DNA of 64,000 nucleotides. Origin: Streptomyces sp. NBC_00250 (GTDB lineage: Bacteria > Actinomycetota > Actinomycetes > Streptomycetales > Streptomycetaceae). A program made the translations under genes and the position numbers. The stretch is from positions 3,783,501-3,847,500 of the forward strand of contig NZ_CP108088.1 in NCBI RefSeq assembly GCF_036192275.1, written 5' to 3'. The notes beneath the pieces are model-generated. The model was not told the DNA's origin and did not search any database. It saw only the letters and a program-made list of their open reading frames with translations. This document shows, one piece after another, positions 53,298 to 63,511 of this stretch; positions within the stretch are counted from its first letter, which is position 1, and each line of letters opens with the position of its first letter.

Positions 53298-54125
53298 CCG
53301 CTTGTTCCTGGCCTCCAGATTGCGGGCGGCCAGGAGCTCGTCGGCCGGGTAGCCGACCTCTTCGAGCGTGAGCCCGTGCGGCCGTACGACGTGCACGGCG
53401 GAGTCCCGGACGCCGGCCGCGAGGACCTTGCCCGGCCAGTCCACCGGCCGGTGGCCGTCGCCGACGAAGAGCATGGCGCCGACCAGCGAGCGGACCATGT
53501 TGTGGCAGAAGGCGTCCGCCTTCACGGTGGCTTCCATCACGCCGTCGGGGCGGCGCTCCCAGCGCAGCTCCTGGAGCGTGCGGATGGTGGTGGCGCCCTC
53601 GCGCTTCTTGCAGTACGCGGCGAAGTCGTGCTCGCCGACGAGCGCGGCGGCGGCCTCGTTCATGGCGTCCATGTCGAGGGCCCAGTCGTGCCACAGGACG
53701 TGTCCGCGCTGCAGCGGGTCGACCCCGCCGGGGTTGTCGGTGACGCGGTAGGCGTAACGGCGCCAGATGGCGGAGAAACGGGCGTTGAAGCCGCTGGGGG
53801 CCTCGGTCAGGGACCAGACCCGCACATCGTGCGAGAGGCGCCCCGCGAGCCGCCTGAGCAGCTTGTCGCGGTGCTCGGCCCACAGCTCGACGGGCAGGTC
53901 GACATGCGCGACCTGGCCGCGTGCGTGCACCCCGGAGTCGGTCCGGCCGGCCACGGTCAGCTCGTACGTCTCCTGGGACCGGGTCACGGTCCGCAGGGCG
54001 GCCTCGATGTCCCCCTGCACCGTCCGCTGCCCCTGGGACTGCTTGGCCCAGCCGGAGAAGTCCTTGCCGTCGTACGACAGGTCGAGCCGAACCCGTACGA
54101 AACCGTCCTGCACGTCATCGCTCAC
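53268..54125 (-). CDS. truA: tRNA pseudouridine synthase A (TruA)
   Basis: 285 residues. Makes pseudouridine at tRNA positions 38-40. The catalytic Asp is in [20 protein letters not shown], with [25 protein letters not shown] and [11 protein letters not shown]. Full length. Lies downstream of rplQ behind a hairpin and overlaps the convergent gene at its 3' end. Confidence 0.97.
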   Translation of the reverse strand: MSDDVQDGFVRVRLDLSYDGKDFSGWAKQSQGQRTVQGDIEAALRTVTRSQETYELTVAGRTDSGVHARGQVAHVDLPVELWAEHRDKLLRRLAGRLSHDVRVWSLTEAPSGFNARFSAIWRRYAYRVTDNPGGVDPLQRGHVLWHDWALDMDAMNEAAAALVGEHDFAAYCKKREGATTIRTLQELRWERRPDGVMEATVKADAFCHNMVRSLVGAMLFVGDGHRPVDWPGKVLAAGVRDSAVHVVRPHGLTLEEVGYPADELLAARNLEARNKRSLPGSAGCC

Positions 54126-54152
54126 GCGGAGATCCTCTCAAACACACGGGAA

Positions 54153-54182
54153 CGGGCCCGCACCCCAGGGGGTACGGGCCCG
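54153..54182 (-). terminator. Hairpin between rplQ and truA
   Basis: 14-base arms CGGGCCCGCACCCC (54153-54166) and 54169-54182; the single mismatch is a G-U wobble in minus-strand RNA. It probably ends or attenuates the alpha operon before truA. Confidence 0.7.
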
Positions 54183-54207
54183 CACACGAGAAACGTCGGA
54201 AAAACGC

Positions 54208-54672
54208 TTACGCGTCCTTCGACTCCTCGGCCGGAGCCTCGGCGGCCGCGTCGGCCTCCTTGACGGCGCGCACGGTGGCGGCCTCGGCCTCGGCGACGGT
54301 CGCCTTCTTGGCGATCTCGCCCTCGACCAGCTCGATCACGGCCATCGGGGCGTTGTCGCCACGACGGTTGCCGATCTTGGTGATGCGGGTGTAGCCACCG
54401 GGGCGCTCCGTGTAACGCGGGGCGATCTCGGTGAAGAGGGTGTGGACGATGCCCTTGTCGGTGATCGTCTGCAGCACCAGGCGACGGTTGTGGATGTCGC
54501 CCTTCTTCGCCTTGGTGATCAGGCGCTCGGCGACCGGACGCAGGCGACGGGCCTTGGCCTCGGTGGTGGTGATGCGGCCGTGCTCGAAGAGCGACTTCGC
54601 CAGGTTGGCGAGGAGCAGCTTCTCGTGCGCGGCGGAACCGCCGAGGCGGGCACCCTTCGCGGGACGCGGCAT
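54208..54672 (-). CDS. rplQ: 50S ribosomal protein L17
   Basis: 154 residues. Core L17 fold ([40 protein letters not shown]) plus an Ala/Glu-rich C-terminal extension of about 35 residues ([11 protein letters not shown]) usual in actinobacteria. Lies downstream of rpoA across a 162-base gap that contains a Streptomyces-type repeat. Confidence 0.97.
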   Translation of the reverse strand: MPRPAKGARLGGSAAHEKLLLANLAKSLFEHGRITTTEAKARRLRPVAERLITKAKKGDIHNRRLVLQTITDKGIVHTLFTEIAPRYTERPGGYTRITKIGNRRGDNAPMAVIELVEGEIAKKATVAEAEAATVRAVKEADAAAEAPAEESKDA

Positions 54673-54749
54673 GGTGTTTCTCCTTGATGTCTGCCTCGGC
54701 CGTGTCAGGTACCGAGGTCAGTATCCGAGCGGGCGGTCGCCCGTCGAAG

Positions 54750-54810
54750 ACCCGCGCCCCGTAAGGGGCGCGGGGAACTGCGCGACCAGCCGAAACTGGC
54801 CCGCAGAAGC
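54750..54810 (-). repeat. Streptomyces intergenic repeat with hairpin, rpoA-rplQ gap
   Basis: A perfect 10-bp stem, CCCGCGCCCC (54751-54760) and GGGGCGCGGG (54765-54774), loop GTAA, followed by GAACTGCGCGACCAGCC and CCCGCAG. From memory this hairpin-plus-tail is a family repeated many times in Streptomyces genomes, usually just after genes. Confidence 0.6.
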
Positions 54811-54834
54811 AATCAAACAGTCGGTCCCGAGGGA

Positions 54835-55857
54835 CTAGTACTGCTCGGTCTCCACGAAACCGGCATCCGCGTCGTCATCGGCGCCGAAGGCGTCCGCGGC
54901 GGCGGTCGGGTCGAAGCCGGGAGGCGAGTCCTTCAGCGCGAGGCCCATACCGGCCAGCTTCGCCTTGACCTCGTCGATCGACTTCGCACCGAAGTTGCGG
55001 ATGTCGAGCAGGTCCGCCTCGGAGCGGGCGACAAGCTCACCCACGGAGTGGATGCCCTCGCGCTTGAGGCAGTTGTACGAACGAACGGTGAGCTCGAGCT
55101 CCTCGATCGGCAGCGCCAGGTCGGCGGCAAGGGCGGCGTCCGTGGGGGACGGGCCCATGTCGATGCCCTCGGCGTCGATGTTGAGCTCGCGCGCCAGGCC
55201 GAACAGCTCGACCAGGGTCTTACCGGCGGACGCCATGGCGTCACGCGGGCGCATGGCCTGCTTGGTCTCGACGTCGACGATCAGCTTGTCGAAGTCGGTG
55301 CGCTGCTCGACACGGGTCGCCTCGACCTTGTACGTGACCTTGAGCACCGGGGAGTAGATGGAGTCGACCGGAATGCGACCGATCTCCTGGCCCACCTGCT
55401 TGTTCTGCACGGCGGAGACGTAGCCGCGACCGCGCTCGACGGTCAGCTCCATCTCCAGCTTGCCCTTGCCGTTGAGCGTGGCGAGGACGAGGTCGGGGTT
55501 GTGCACCTCGACACCGGCCGGGGGCGCGATGTCGGCGGCGGTGACCAGACCCGGGCCCTGCTTGCGCAGGTACATCACGACCGGCTCGTCGTGCTCCGAG
55601 GAGACGACCAGCTGCTTGATGTTGAGGATGAGGTCGGTCACGTCCTCCTTGACGCCCGGCACGGTGGTGAACTCGTGCAGGACACCGTCGATGCGGATGC
55701 TGGTGACAGCGGCACCCGGGATCGAGGAGAGGAGGGTACGGCGGAGCGAGTTGCCGAGGGTGTAGCCGAAGCCGGGCTCCAGCGGCTCGATGACGAACCG
55801 GGAGCGGAACTCGTCGACGACCTCTTCGGTCAGCGACGGACGCTGAGCGATAAGCAT
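54835..55857 (-). CDS. rpoA: DNA-directed RNA polymerase alpha subunit
   Basis: 340 residues. N-terminal dimerisation/assembly domain (1-235; [33 protein letters not shown]) and C-terminal domain (about 250-320; [39 protein letters not shown]) that contacts UP elements and activators. Normal length for actinobacteria. Part of the alpha operon rpsM-rpsK-rpoA-rplQ. Confidence 0.99.
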   Translation of the reverse strand: MLIAQRPSLTEEVVDEFRSRFVIEPLEPGFGYTLGNSLRRTLLSSIPGAAVTSIRIDGVLHEFTTVPGVKEDVTDLILNIKQLVVSSEHDEPVVMYLRKQGPGLVTAADIAPPAGVEVHNPDLVLATLNGKGKLEMELTVERGRGYVSAVQNKQVGQEIGRIPVDSIYSPVLKVTYKVEATRVEQRTDFDKLIVDVETKQAMRPRDAMASAGKTLVELFGLARELNIDAEGIDMGPSPTDAALAADLALPIEELELTVRSYNCLKREGIHSVGELVARSEADLLDIRNFGAKSIDEVKAKLAGMGLALKDSPPGFDPTAAADAFGADDDADAGFVETEQY

Positions 55858-55991
55858 GTGTTCAATCCTTCAGTCGTGGACGCCCACTATTTGACGCCCG
55901 ACGGAGTGCTGCGTACTGCGTACTGCAAGGGTACGGGCGGCACGGTCCGAAGAGCCGTACCGCCCGAAGTCCTGAGTCAAGCAGCCGTGCG

Positions 55992-56396
55992 TCAGACGCG
56001 GCGGCGCTTGGGGGGACGGCAGCCGTTGTGCGGCGTGGGGGTGACGTCCTGGATCGAACCGACCTCGAGGCCCGTGGCCTGGAGGGAGCGGATCGCGGTC
56101 TCGCGGCCGGAGCCCGGACCCTTGACGAAGACGTCAACCTTGCGCATGCCGTGCTCCTGCGCGCGGCGAGCGGCCGACTCGGCGGCCATCTGCGCGGCGA
56201 ACGGGGTCGACTTGCGCGAGCCCTTGAAGCCGACGTGGCCGGCGGAGGCCCAGGAGATCACGTTGCCCGCGGGGTCCGTGATCGAGACGATCGTGTTGTT
56301 GAACGTGCTCTTGATGTGAGCGTGCCCGTGAGCGACGTTCTTCTTTTCCTTGCGGCGCACCTTCTTGGCAGCGCCCTGACGACCCTTGGGGGGCAT
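55992..56396 (-). CDS. rpsK: 30S ribosomal protein S11
   Basis: 134 residues. Platform protein of the small subunit. Conserved [38 protein letters not shown] and [11 protein letters not shown] are intact. ATG at 56396 preceded by GGAG. 66 bases after rpsM. Confidence 0.98.
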   Translation of the reverse strand: MPPKGRQGAAKKVRRKEKKNVAHGHAHIKSTFNNTIVSITDPAGNVISWASAGHVGFKGSRKSTPFAAQMAAESAARRAQEHGMRKVDVFVKGPGSGRETAIRSLQATGLEVGSIQDVTPTPHNGCRPPKRRRV

Positions 56397-56462
56397 CTAT
56401 AACTCCTACGGGAGGTGGTCGGTCCTACAGCGAAGACCGCTTGGTCAAGCGTCCGCTGAGGA

Positions 56463-56843
56463 CTACTTCTTGCCCGGCTTCTTCTTGCCGGCGATGGCGC
56501 GACGCGGGCCCTTGCGGGTACGAGCGTTCGTGCTGGTGCGCTGGCCGCGGACGGGCAGGCCACGACGGTGGCGCAGACCCTGGTAGCAGCCGATCTCGAC
56601 CTTGCGGCGGATGTCGGCGGCGATCTCGCGGCGGAGGTCACCCTCGGTCTGGAGGTTGGCGTCCACGTACTCGCGGATCTTGACGAGGTCTTCCTCGGCA
56701 AGGTCGCGGACACGGGTGGACGGGTTCACGCCGGTCGCGGCGAGGATCTCCTCGGACCGGGTACGCCCGATACCGAAGACGTAGGTGAGTGCGACCACCA
56801 CACGCTTTTCGCGCGGGATGTCAACACCGGAAACGCGTGCCAT
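56463..56843 (-). CDS. rpsM: 30S ribosomal protein S13
   Basis: 126 residues, normal length. Head protein that contacts tRNA and the large subunit. Conserved [40 protein letters not shown] and the basic C-terminal tail are present. First main gene of the alpha operon after rpmJ; 190 bases separate the two. Confidence 0.98.
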   Translation of the reverse strand: MARVSGVDIPREKRVVVALTYVFGIGRTRSEEILAATGVNPSTRVRDLAEEDLVKIREYVDANLQTEGDLRREIAADIRRKVEIGCYQGLRHRRGLPVRGQRTSTNARTRKGPRRAIAGKKKPGKK

Positions 56844-57033
56844 TCAATGGCTCCTGTGTTCTCGGGGGTCTGCTGCAGAACCGTTCCCGGCTGCCGTATG
56901 AGGTACAGGTCGGGTCCCCGGCCCCCGCCGGAGGTGCCGTCAACCGTGAATCACGGCCCGACGGGCTCTGCGTATGTACGTATTGCTATGCGTCGCGCGA
57001 AGAACTGCGAAATTGCAGGTCGGTCGGCGTGCG

Positions 57034-57147
57034 TCAGCCCTGGCGCTGCTTGTGGCGCAGGTTGTCGCAGATGACCATGACCCGACCGTGACGGCGGATC
57101 ACCTTGCACTTGTCGCAGATCTTCTTGACGCTCGGCTTGACCTTCAT
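57034..57147 (-). CDS. rpmJ: 50S ribosomal protein L36, zinc-ribbon type
   Basis: 37 residues, starting [17 protein letters not shown] and ending LRHKQRQG. Cys11, Cys14, Cys27 and His32 form the zinc site, so this is the zinc-containing (C+) form; Streptomyces also carry zinc-free paralogues under Zur control elsewhere. ATG at 57147, stop TGA at 57034-57036. Lies between infA and rpsM, the usual place. Confidence 0.97.
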   Translation of the reverse strand: MKVKPSVKKICDKCKVIRRHGRVMVICDNLRHKQRQG

Positions 57148-57209
57148 GGGTGTGAGGTTCTCCGGGTCAGTGCCACCACCCGCGCGTGAAGGCGGGGTGC
57201 GGGCAAGAT

Positions 57210-57431
57210 CTACTTGTACCGGTAGACGATCCGGCCACGCGTCAGGTCGTACGGAGAGAGCTCCACCACGACCCGGTCGTCCGGAAGGATTCGGATGTAG
57301 TGCATCCGCATCTTGCCGGAGATGTGCGCGAGGACCTTGTGACCGTTCTGGAGCTCCACCTTGAACATGGCGTTCGGGAGGGACTCGATCACGGTGCCCT
57401 CGATTTCGATGGCACCTTGCTTCTTGGCCAC
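57210..57431 (-). CDS. infA: Translation initiation factor IF-1
   Basis: 73 residues from the GTG at 57431. OB-fold protein that blocks the ribosomal A site during initiation. Sequence [20 protein letters not shown] ... [12 protein letters not shown] is near-invariant. The 206 bases upstream (57432-57637) hold no gene; a minus-strand TAGACT (57517-57512) could be a -10, without a clear -35. Confidence 0.98.
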   Translation of the reverse strand: MAKKQGAIEIEGTVIESLPNAMFKVELQNGHKVLAHISGKMRMHYIRILPDDRVVVELSPYDLTRGRIVYRYK

Positions 57432-57637
57432 GCTTCGCCTTTCGAATCGGCTACCTTGATCGACTCTCGCCGCCGTATGCGGACACACGGGTACACGAGA
57501 GCCGACGCATCAGTCTACGTCAGGCCCCAGGAAAAGACGAATCGGGAAGTCTGCCCACCCGAACTGATCCTTACGCAAGGCACCACGCCGTAGAAACTTC
57601 AAAGCTACTCCTGAGCGGACGAAAGCGCTCCGACCCG

Positions 57638-58489
57638 CTACGCCAGCGGGTCCGGCGCCGCCGTGACGCCCAGTTCCGCCAGCTTCGCCTTGCCACCGTC
57701 GACCGCGGTCAGGACCAGGGGGCCCTCTTCGGTCAGGGCGATCGAGTGCTCCCAGTGGGAGGACCAGGTGCCGTCCGTGGTGATGACGGTCCAGTCGTCC
57801 TTCAGGACCTCCGTCTGGGGGGTGCCCAGGGAGACCATCGGCTCGATCGCCAGGCAGAGGCCGGGGACCAGCTTCGGGCCCTTGCCGCGCTTGCGGGAGA
57901 CGTAGTTCAGCAGGTGCGGGTCCATGTGCATCTCGGTGCCGATGCCGTGGCCGCCGTAGTCCTCGATGATCCCGTACCGGCCGAGGCTGTGGTCGCCGAC
58001 GGCGGGGCGCGGCTGGCGCTTGATGTACGTCTCGATGGCCTTCGAGATGTCGACCAGACGGTTGCCGAGCTTCATGGCCGCGATACCGGCCCACATCGAC
58101 TCCTCCGTGACCCGGGAGAGCTCGACGAGCTCCGGCGCGTGCCCGGTGCCCACGAAGGCCGTGTAGGCCGCGTCACCGTGCCAGCCGTCGACGATGGCGC
58201 CCGCGTCGATGGAGATGATGTCGCCGTCCTTGAGGACGGTCTTGTCGTCGGGGATGCCGTGGACGACGACCTCGTTCACCGAGGTGCAGATCGTCGCGGG
58301 GAACCCGCCGTACCCGAGGAAGTTCGACTTCGCGCCGTGGTCGGCGATGACCTTCCGCGCGACCTCGTCGAGATCACGGGTCGTGGCGCCCGGCACGGCC
58401 GCCTCACGGGTCGCCGAGTGAATGGCGGCGACGACCAGCCCCGCCTCGCGCATCTTCGCGATCTGCTCGGGGGTCTTGATCTGCACCAT
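57638..58489 (-). CDS. map: Methionine aminopeptidase, type I
   Basis: 283 residues. Removes N-terminal methionine from nascent proteins. Metal ligands lie in SIDAGAIVDGWHGDAAYTAF (two Asp), GGHGIGTEMHMDPH (His), LAIEPMV (Glu) and SSHWEHSIALTEEG (Glu). A cysteine-rich zinc-finger N-terminus is absent, as in other short type I enzymes. 96 bases downstream of adk, behind a hairpin. Confidence 0.98.
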   Translation of the reverse strand: MVQIKTPEQIAKMREAGLVVAAIHSATREAAVPGATTRDLDEVARKVIADHGAKSNFLGYGGFPATICTSVNEVVVHGIPDDKTVLKDGDIISIDAGAIVDGWHGDAAYTAFVGTGHAPELVELSRVTEESMWAGIAAMKLGNRLVDISKAIETYIKRQPRPAVGDHSLGRYGIIEDYGGHGIGTEMHMDPHLLNYVSRKRGKGPKLVPGLCLAIEPMVSLGTPQTEVLKDDWTVITTDGTWSSHWEHSIALTEEGPLVLTAVDGGKAKLAELGVTAAPDPLA

Positions 58490-58530
58490 CGTGGCCGCGG
58501 CCTTTCCATCGAGTACGGGGAACAGAACAA

Positions 58531-58573
58531 CGATACGGCCGCGGCACCCCCGAGGGGCACCGCGGCCGTATCG
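58531..58573 (-). terminator. Hairpin between adk and map
   Basis: 20-base arms, 58531-58550 and 58554-58573, beginning CGATACGGCCGCGG. Two mismatches become G-U wobbles in minus-strand RNA. It probably ends secY-adk transcription, partially or fully, before map. Confidence 0.75.
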
Positions 58574-58585
58574 AACGAACCAGGG

Positions 58586-59233
58586 CTACTTCTTGAGCGC
58601 GGCCATCGCCTTCGCGGTGACCTCGTCCACCTTGCCGAGCGCCGAGATCGTCACGACCAGGTTCTGCGCCCGGTAGTAGTCGATGATCGGCTCGGTCTGC
58701 GTGTGGTAGACCTCCAGGCGCCGGCGGACGGTCTCCTCGGAGTCGTCGTCGCGCTGGAAGAGCTCGCCGCCGCAGACGTCGCAGACGCCCTCGGTCTTCG
58801 GGGCGTTGTACGTCAGGTGGAACACGTGCGCCGAGTCGTTACGGCAGATGCGGCGACCCGCGATCCGCTTCACGACCTCGTCCTCGGGGACCTCCAGGTC
58901 CAGGACCGCGTCGAGCTGCATGTCCTCGGCCTTCAGGACGACGTCCAGAGCCTCGGCCTGAGCCACGTTGCGGGGGAACCCGTCCAGCAGGAAGCCGTTG
59001 GCGGCGTCCGGCTGCTCCATCCGGTCCTTGGCCATCCCGATGGTCACCTCGTCGGGTACCAGGTCACCGGCGTCCATGAACGCCTTGGCCTTCAGACCCA
59101 GCTCCGTGCCCTGAGAGATGTTGGCGCGGAACAGGTCGCCCGTGGAGATGTGCGGGATGTCCAGGTTCTTGGCAAGGAACGCAGCCTGCGTTCCCTTGCC
59201 GGCACCGGGCGGTCCGACGAGGACGATTCGCAT
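58586..59233 (-). CDS. adk: Adenylate kinase
   Basis: 215 residues. Interconverts ATP, ADP and AMP. P-loop GPPGAGKGTQ (7-16), ISTGDLFRANI, GFLLDGFPRN, and a LID domain with zinc-type CRNDSAHVFH...CDVCGGELFQRDDD. The ATG at 59233 shares one base with the secY stop (TGATG), so it is translationally coupled. Confidence 0.98.
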   Translation of the reverse strand: MRIVLVGPPGAGKGTQAAFLAKNLDIPHISTGDLFRANISQGTELGLKAKAFMDAGDLVPDEVTIGMAKDRMEQPDAANGFLLDGFPRNVAQAEALDVVLKAEDMQLDAVLDLEVPEDEVVKRIAGRRICRNDSAHVFHLTYNAPKTEGVCDVCGGELFQRDDDSEETVRRRLEVYHTQTEPIIDYYRAQNLVVTISALGKVDEVTAKAMAALKK

Positions 59234-60552
59234 CAGCGGAGGAACCCTTCGTAATTGCGCTGCTGGAGCTGGCTCTCGATCTGCTTCACGGTCTCCAGCC
59301 CCACACCCACGATGATGAGGATGCTCGTCCCACCGAAGGGGAAGTTGGCATTGGCGCCACCGAAGCCTGCCAACGCCATCGTCGGCACAAGAGCGATCAG
59401 ACCCAAGTACAGCGAGCCCGGCCAAGTGATCCGGTTGAGCACGTAGCTCAGATACTCGGCAGTAGGTCGACCAGCCCGGATACCCGGGATGAAGCCACCA
59501 TACTTCTTCATGTTGTCCGCGACTTCCTCGGGGTTGAACGAGATCGCCACATAGAAGAAGGCGAAGAACACGATCAGGAGGAAGTACGTAGCGATGTAGT
59601 AGGGGTGGTCACCCTTGACGAAGTGGGCTTCGATCCAGGTCTTCCACCCTGCGGTGGAGTTCGAGAACTGGGCGATCAAGGCCGGGATGTAGAGCAGCGA
59701 CGACGCGAAGATGACAGGAATCACACCTGCCTGGTTCACCTTCAGCGGGATGTACGTGGACGTACCGCCGTAGGAGCGCCGGCCGATCATGCGCTTCGCG
59801 TACTGCACCGGGATGCGGCGCTGGGCCTGCTCGACGAAGACCACGAGGGCCACCATCACGAAGCCGATGAGGATGACGGTGCCGAACTCGATCCAGCCCT
59901 TGGCGAGCTTGCCGCTCTCCTTGATGGCCCAGAGGGCACCCGGGAAGCCGGCGGCGATCGAGATGAACATCAGGATCGACATGCCGTTGCCGATGCCGCG
60001 GTCGGTGATGAGCTCACCGAGCCACATGACGATGCAGGTGCCGGCGGTCATCGTGATGACCATCGTGGCGATGGTGAAGATCGACGGGTCGGGGACGACC
60101 TGGTCGGCGACACGGCAGCCACTGAAGAGAGCACCGCTCTTGGCGGTGGCCACGAGACCGGTGCCCTGAAGGATGGCGAGGGCGACCGTCAGGTACCGGG
60201 TGTACTGCGTGATCTTGGCGGTACCGGACTGACCCTCCTTCTTGAGGGCCTCGAGTCGCGGGATCACGACGGTCAGCAGCTGCAGGATGATGCTCGCCGT
60301 GATGTACGGCATGATGCCGAGCGCGAAGATGGTGATCTGCAGCAGCGCGCCGCCACTGAACATGTTGACCAGGCCGAACAGGCTGTTGTTGCCCTCGCTG
60401 GCCTGCTTCACACACTGCTGGACGGCCTCGTAGCTGACGCCGGGGACCGGGATGTGGGCCCCGAGGCGGTACAGCACGATGATGGCGAGCGTGAAGAACA
60501 GCTTCTTGCGCAGGTCGGGCGTCTTGAACGCCCGGGCGAACGCGGTAAGCAC
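59233..60552 (-). CDS. secY: Preprotein translocase subunit SecY
   Basis: 439 residues with ten transmembrane helices; the channel of the Sec translocon. GTG at 60552 has GGAGG six bases upstream; longer frames lack homology. Conserved LTAFARAFKTPDLRKKL, ALGIMPYITASIILQLLTVV (plug region near residues 60-80) and NRITWPGSLYLGLIALVP are present. Separated from rplO by 213 bases with hairpins, so it may have its own promoter. Confidence 0.98.
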   Translation of the reverse strand: MLTAFARAFKTPDLRKKLFFTLAIIVLYRLGAHIPVPGVSYEAVQQCVKQASEGNNSLFGLVNMFSGGALLQITIFALGIMPYITASIILQLLTVVIPRLEALKKEGQSGTAKITQYTRYLTVALAILQGTGLVATAKSGALFSGCRVADQVVPDPSIFTIATMVITMTAGTCIVMWLGELITDRGIGNGMSILMFISIAAGFPGALWAIKESGKLAKGWIEFGTVILIGFVMVALVVFVEQAQRRIPVQYAKRMIGRRSYGGTSTYIPLKVNQAGVIPVIFASSLLYIPALIAQFSNSTAGWKTWIEAHFVKGDHPYYIATYFLLIVFFAFFYVAISFNPEEVADNMKKYGGFIPGIRAGRPTAEYLSYVLNRITWPGSLYLGLIALVPTMALAGFGGANANFPFGGTSILIIVGVGLETVKQIESQLQQRNYEGFLR

Positions 60553-60630
60553 GGTGCCTCCTGCGACCCCCGCGCTATGCGTCAAGGGTGACGGTCTTGA
60601 GGTTCGACGATTAGGTATCGGTCATCAATC

Positions 60631-60651
60631 CCGTGCGGGCATACCGCACGG
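60631..60651. other. Small perfect hairpin in the secY leader
   Basis: CCGTGCGG (60631-60638) and CCGCACGG (60644-60651) with a five-base loop, about 80 bases upstream of the secY start. Possibly a leader or regulatory structure. Confidence 0.45.
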
Positions 60652-60706
60652 AGCCTAGACAGTGCACGCCACCTTACCGGCGAGCATGCCCCCCTAGGAA
60701 CGACCA

Positions 60707-60740
60707 ATCGGGGATGCCCCTTTTGGGAGGCATCCCCGAT
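60707..60740 (-). terminator. Hairpin between rplO and secY
   Basis: ATCGGGGATGCC (60707-60718) and its complement (60729-60740) with a ten-base loop containing TTTT. It lies 26 bases after the rplO stop. Confidence 0.75.
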
Positions 60741-60765
60741 CGGATGTTCAAGCCATCGAGTCGTC

Positions 60766-61221
60766 TTAGACGAGCTCGGTGACGGTGCCGCCGGCAGCGG
60801 CGATCTTCTCCTTGGCGGAGCCGGAGACGGCGTCAACCGTCACCTGCAGCGCCACGGTGATCTCGCCGGTGCCGAGCACCTTGACGAGCTGGTTCTTGCG
60901 AACCGCACCCTTGGCGACCAGATCGGCCACCGTGACCTCGCCACCCTGCGGGTAGAGCGCGGTGAGCTTGTCCAGGTTCACGACCTGGTACTCGGTGCGG
61001 AACGGGTTCTTGAAGCCCTTGAGCTTCGGCAGACGCATGTGGAGGGGCATCTGCCCACCCTCGAAGCGCTGCGGAACCTGGTAACGGGCCTTCGTGCCCT
61101 TGGTACCACGACCGGCCGTCTTACCCTTCGACGCCTCACCACGACCCACACGGGTCTTCGCGGTCTTGGCGCCGGGGGCGGGACGGAGGTTGTGGGCCTT
61201 CAGCGGGTTGGTCTCCGCCAT
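60766..61221 (-). CDS. rplO: 50S ribosomal protein L15
   Basis: 151 residues. Conserved [40 protein letters not shown] and [18 protein letters not shown] at 61221, one base after the rpmD stop. Last ribosomal gene of the spc operon before secY. Confidence 0.98.
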   Translation of the reverse strand: MAETNPLKAHNLRPAPGAKTAKTRVGRGEASKGKTAGRGTKGTKARYQVPQRFEGGQMPLHMRLPKLKGFKNPFRTEYQVVNLDKLTALYPQGGEVTVADLVAKGAVRKNQLVKVLGTGEITVALQVTVDAVSGSAKEKIAAAGGTVTELV

Positions 61222-61222
61222 G

Positions 61223-61405
61223 TCAGTCAACCTCCTCGACCGTCACGAGGTGGCGGACGGTGTGCACCATGCCGCGGAACTCGGGGCGGTCCTCCTTGAC
61301 AACCACGTCGTTGACCTTCTTGAGGCCAAGCGAGCGCAGGGTGTCGCGGTGGTTCTGCTTGCTGCCGATGTACGACTTCGTCTGCGTGACCTTGAGGCGA
61401 GCCAT
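61223..61405 (-). CDS. rpmD: 50S ribosomal protein L30
   Basis: 60 residues: [20 protein letters not shown] ... [11 protein letters not shown], normal length. The ATG at 61405 shares one base with the rpsE stop (TAATG), indicating coupled translation. Confidence 0.97.
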   Translation of the reverse strand: MARLKVTQTKSYIGSKQNHRDTLRSLGLKKVNDVVVKEDRPEFRGMVHTVRHLVTVEEVD

Positions 61406-62007
61406 TAGGCACCCGCCCCAGCACGCGCACGGAGCAGAGCCGCGGGGGCGACGTCCTCGAGGGGCAGACCACGGCGAGCCGCGATCTCCTCGGGACGCTG
61501 CAGGCCCTGAAGGGCCGCCACGGTCGCGTGCACGATGTTGATCGCGTTGTCGGAGCCGAGCGACTTCGACAGGATGTCGTGAACGCCGGCGCACTCGAGC
61601 ACGGCGCGCACCGGGCCACCGGCGATAACACCGGTACCGGGGGAAGCCGGCTTGAGCAGGACGACGCCCGCGGCCTTCTCGCCCTGGATCGGGTGAGGGA
61701 TGGTGCCCTGGATGCGCGGAACCTTGAAGAAGTTCTTCTTGGCTTCCTCGACACCCTTGGCGATGGCCGCGGGAACTTCCTTGGCCTTGCCGTAACCGAC
61801 ACCTACGGTGCCGTCACCGTCGCCCACCACGACCAGCGCGGTGAAGCTGAAGCGGCGACCACCCTTGACAACCTTGGCGACGCGGTTGATCGCGACAACG
61901 CGCTCAACGTACGCGGTCTTCTCGGCGGCAGCGCCACCGTCGCGGCCCTTCCGGTCCCGCCGCTCGCCGCCACCGGCACCGCTTCCGCGGCGCTGGGGTC
62001 CAGCCAT
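61405..62007 (-). CDS. rpsE: 30S ribosomal protein S5
   Basis: 200 residues. Decoding-accuracy protein. Core [40 protein letters not shown], plus a Gly/Arg-rich N-terminal extension of about 30 residues ([18 protein letters not shown]) seen in actinobacteria. 46 bases after rplR. Confidence 0.98.
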   Translation of the reverse strand: MAGPQRRGSGAGGGERRDRKGRDGGAAAEKTAYVERVVAINRVAKVVKGGRRFSFTALVVVGDGDGTVGVGYGKAKEVPAAIAKGVEEAKKNFFKVPRIQGTIPHPIQGEKAAGVVLLKPASPGTGVIAGGPVRAVLECAGVHDILSKSLGSDNAINIVHATVAALQGLQRPEEIAARRGLPLEDVAPAALLRARAGAGA

Positions 62008-62053
62008 TGGATTTACCTCTCTCTGTTACGTCCGTTAGTCCCGGAACCGGGGC

Positions 62054-62437
62054 TTAGAACTTCAGCCCGGCTTCGCGGGCGGCGTCAGCCAGAGCGGCAA
62101 TGCGCCCGGCGTACCTGTTGCCACCACGGTCGAACACGACAGCCTCGACGCCAGCGGCCTTGGCGCGCTCGGCGACGAGAGCTCCGACCTGCTTGGCCTG
62201 CGCGGACTTGTCACCCTCGCCACCGCGGATCGACGCGTCCAGGTTCGACGCCGACGCAAGGGTGTGACCCTTGAGGTCGTCGATGACCTGAGCGGTGATA
62301 CCACGGTTCGAACGCGTCACGACGAGGCGCGGACGCTCCGCCGTACCCGACACGTTCTTGCGGATGCGGATGTGGCGGCGCGCCTTGGCGGCACGCTTGT
62401 AAGCGTCGCCCTTGGCGATCTTCACACCGTATGCCAT
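62054..62437 (-). CDS. rplR: 50S ribosomal protein L18
   Basis: 127 residues. Binds 5S rRNA with L5 and L25. Conserved [40 protein letters not shown] and AAREAGLKF. Starts three bases after the rplF stop. Confidence 0.98.
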   Translation of the reverse strand: MAYGVKIAKGDAYKRAAKARRHIRIRKNVSGTAERPRLVVTRSNRGITAQVIDDLKGHTLASASNLDASIRGGEGDKSAQAKQVGALVAERAKAAGVEAVVFDRGGNRYAGRIAALADAAREAGLKF

Positions 62438-62440
62438 GGC

Positions 62441-62980
62441 TTACTTACCAGCCTTTCCGACCTTGCGGCGGATGACCTCGCCGGCGTACTTGACGCCCTT
62501 GGCCTTGTACGGGTCGGGCTTCCGCAGCTTGCGGATGTTCGCCGCGACCTCGCCGACCTTCTGCTTGTCGATGCCCTCGACCGAGAACTTGGTCGGCGAC
62601 TCGACCTTGAACGAGATGCCCTCGGGCGCCTCGACCAGGATCGGGTGGCTGTAGCCGAGCTGGAACTCCAGGTTGGAGCCCTTCGCGGCCACGCGGTAAC
62701 CGACACCGCTGATCTCGAGCGCCTTCACGTAACCCTGGGTCACACCGGTGATCATGTTGGCCACCAGCGTGCGGGACAGGCCGTGAAGGGCCTTGTTCTG
62801 ACGCTCGTCGTTCGGACGGTTGACGTTCAGCACGCCATCCTCGCCCTTAACGATCTCGATCGGAGCGGCGACGGTGTGGCTCAGGGTGCCCTTGGAACCC
62901 TTCACCGTGACCGTGCGGCCATCGATGGTGACGTCCACGCCGGCGGGAACCTGGATAGGCAGCTTGCCAATACGCGACAT
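62441..62980 (-). CDS. rplF: 50S ribosomal protein L6
   Basis: 179 residues. Conserved [38 protein letters not shown] and [20 protein letters not shown]. Located near the factor-binding site of the large subunit. 21 bases after rpsH. Confidence 0.98.
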   Translation of the reverse strand: MSRIGKLPIQVPAGVDVTIDGRTVTVKGSKGTLSHTVAAPIEIVKGEDGVLNVNRPNDERQNKALHGLSRTLVANMITGVTQGYVKALEISGVGYRVAAKGSNLEFQLGYSHPILVEAPEGISFKVESPTKFSVEGIDKQKVGEVAANIRKLRKPDPYKAKGVKYAGEVIRRKVGKAGK

Positions 62981-63001
62981 GAGCTTTCCTTCCTTTCCCG
63001 A

Positions 63002-63400
63002 CTACCAGACGTAGGCGAGGACTTCCCCACCTACGCCCTTCTTGCCTGCCTGCTGGCCGGTCAGGAGACCGTGGGACGTGGAGATGATCGCCACGCCCAG
63101 GCCGCCGAGAACCTTCGGCAGGTTGGTGGACTTCGCGTAAACCCGGAGACCGGGCTTCGAGATCCGCTTGATGCCCGCGATGGAGCGCTCACGGTTCGGA
63201 CCGAACTTGAGCTCGAGGACGAGGTTCTTGCCGACCTCGGCGTCCTCGACCTTCCAGCCCGTGATGAAGCCCTCCTGCTGGAGGATTTCCGCGATGTGAG
63301 ACTTGATCTTGCTGTGCGGCATCGTCACGGAGTCGTGGTATGCCGAGTTCGCGTTACGCAGACGAGTCAGCATGTCCGCGATCGGATCAGTCATGGTCAT
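63002..63400 (-). CDS. rpsH: 30S ribosomal protein S8
   Basis: 132 residues. Binds 16S rRNA and, in other bacteria, represses its own spc operon mRNA. Conserved [40 protein letters not shown] and [11 protein letters not shown]. Separated from rpsN by 206 bases that contain a long RNA hairpin. Confidence 0.98.
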   Translation of the reverse strand: MTMTDPIADMLTRLRNANSAYHDSVTMPHSKIKSHIAEILQQEGFITGWKVEDAEVGKNLVLELKFGPNRERSIAGIKRISKPGLRVYAKSTNLPKVLGGLGVAIISTSHGLLTGQQAGKKGVGGEVLAYVW

Positions 63401-63511
63401 GAATTGGCCTTCGGCCTCTCTCGCCGGGGTTTCCAGTGCGCCATCCCTCTCCCCACACAGGGGCGGGACGGGTGCGGCGCGGGGACCTACGGCGTAGTAA
63501 GTCGTACGGGC

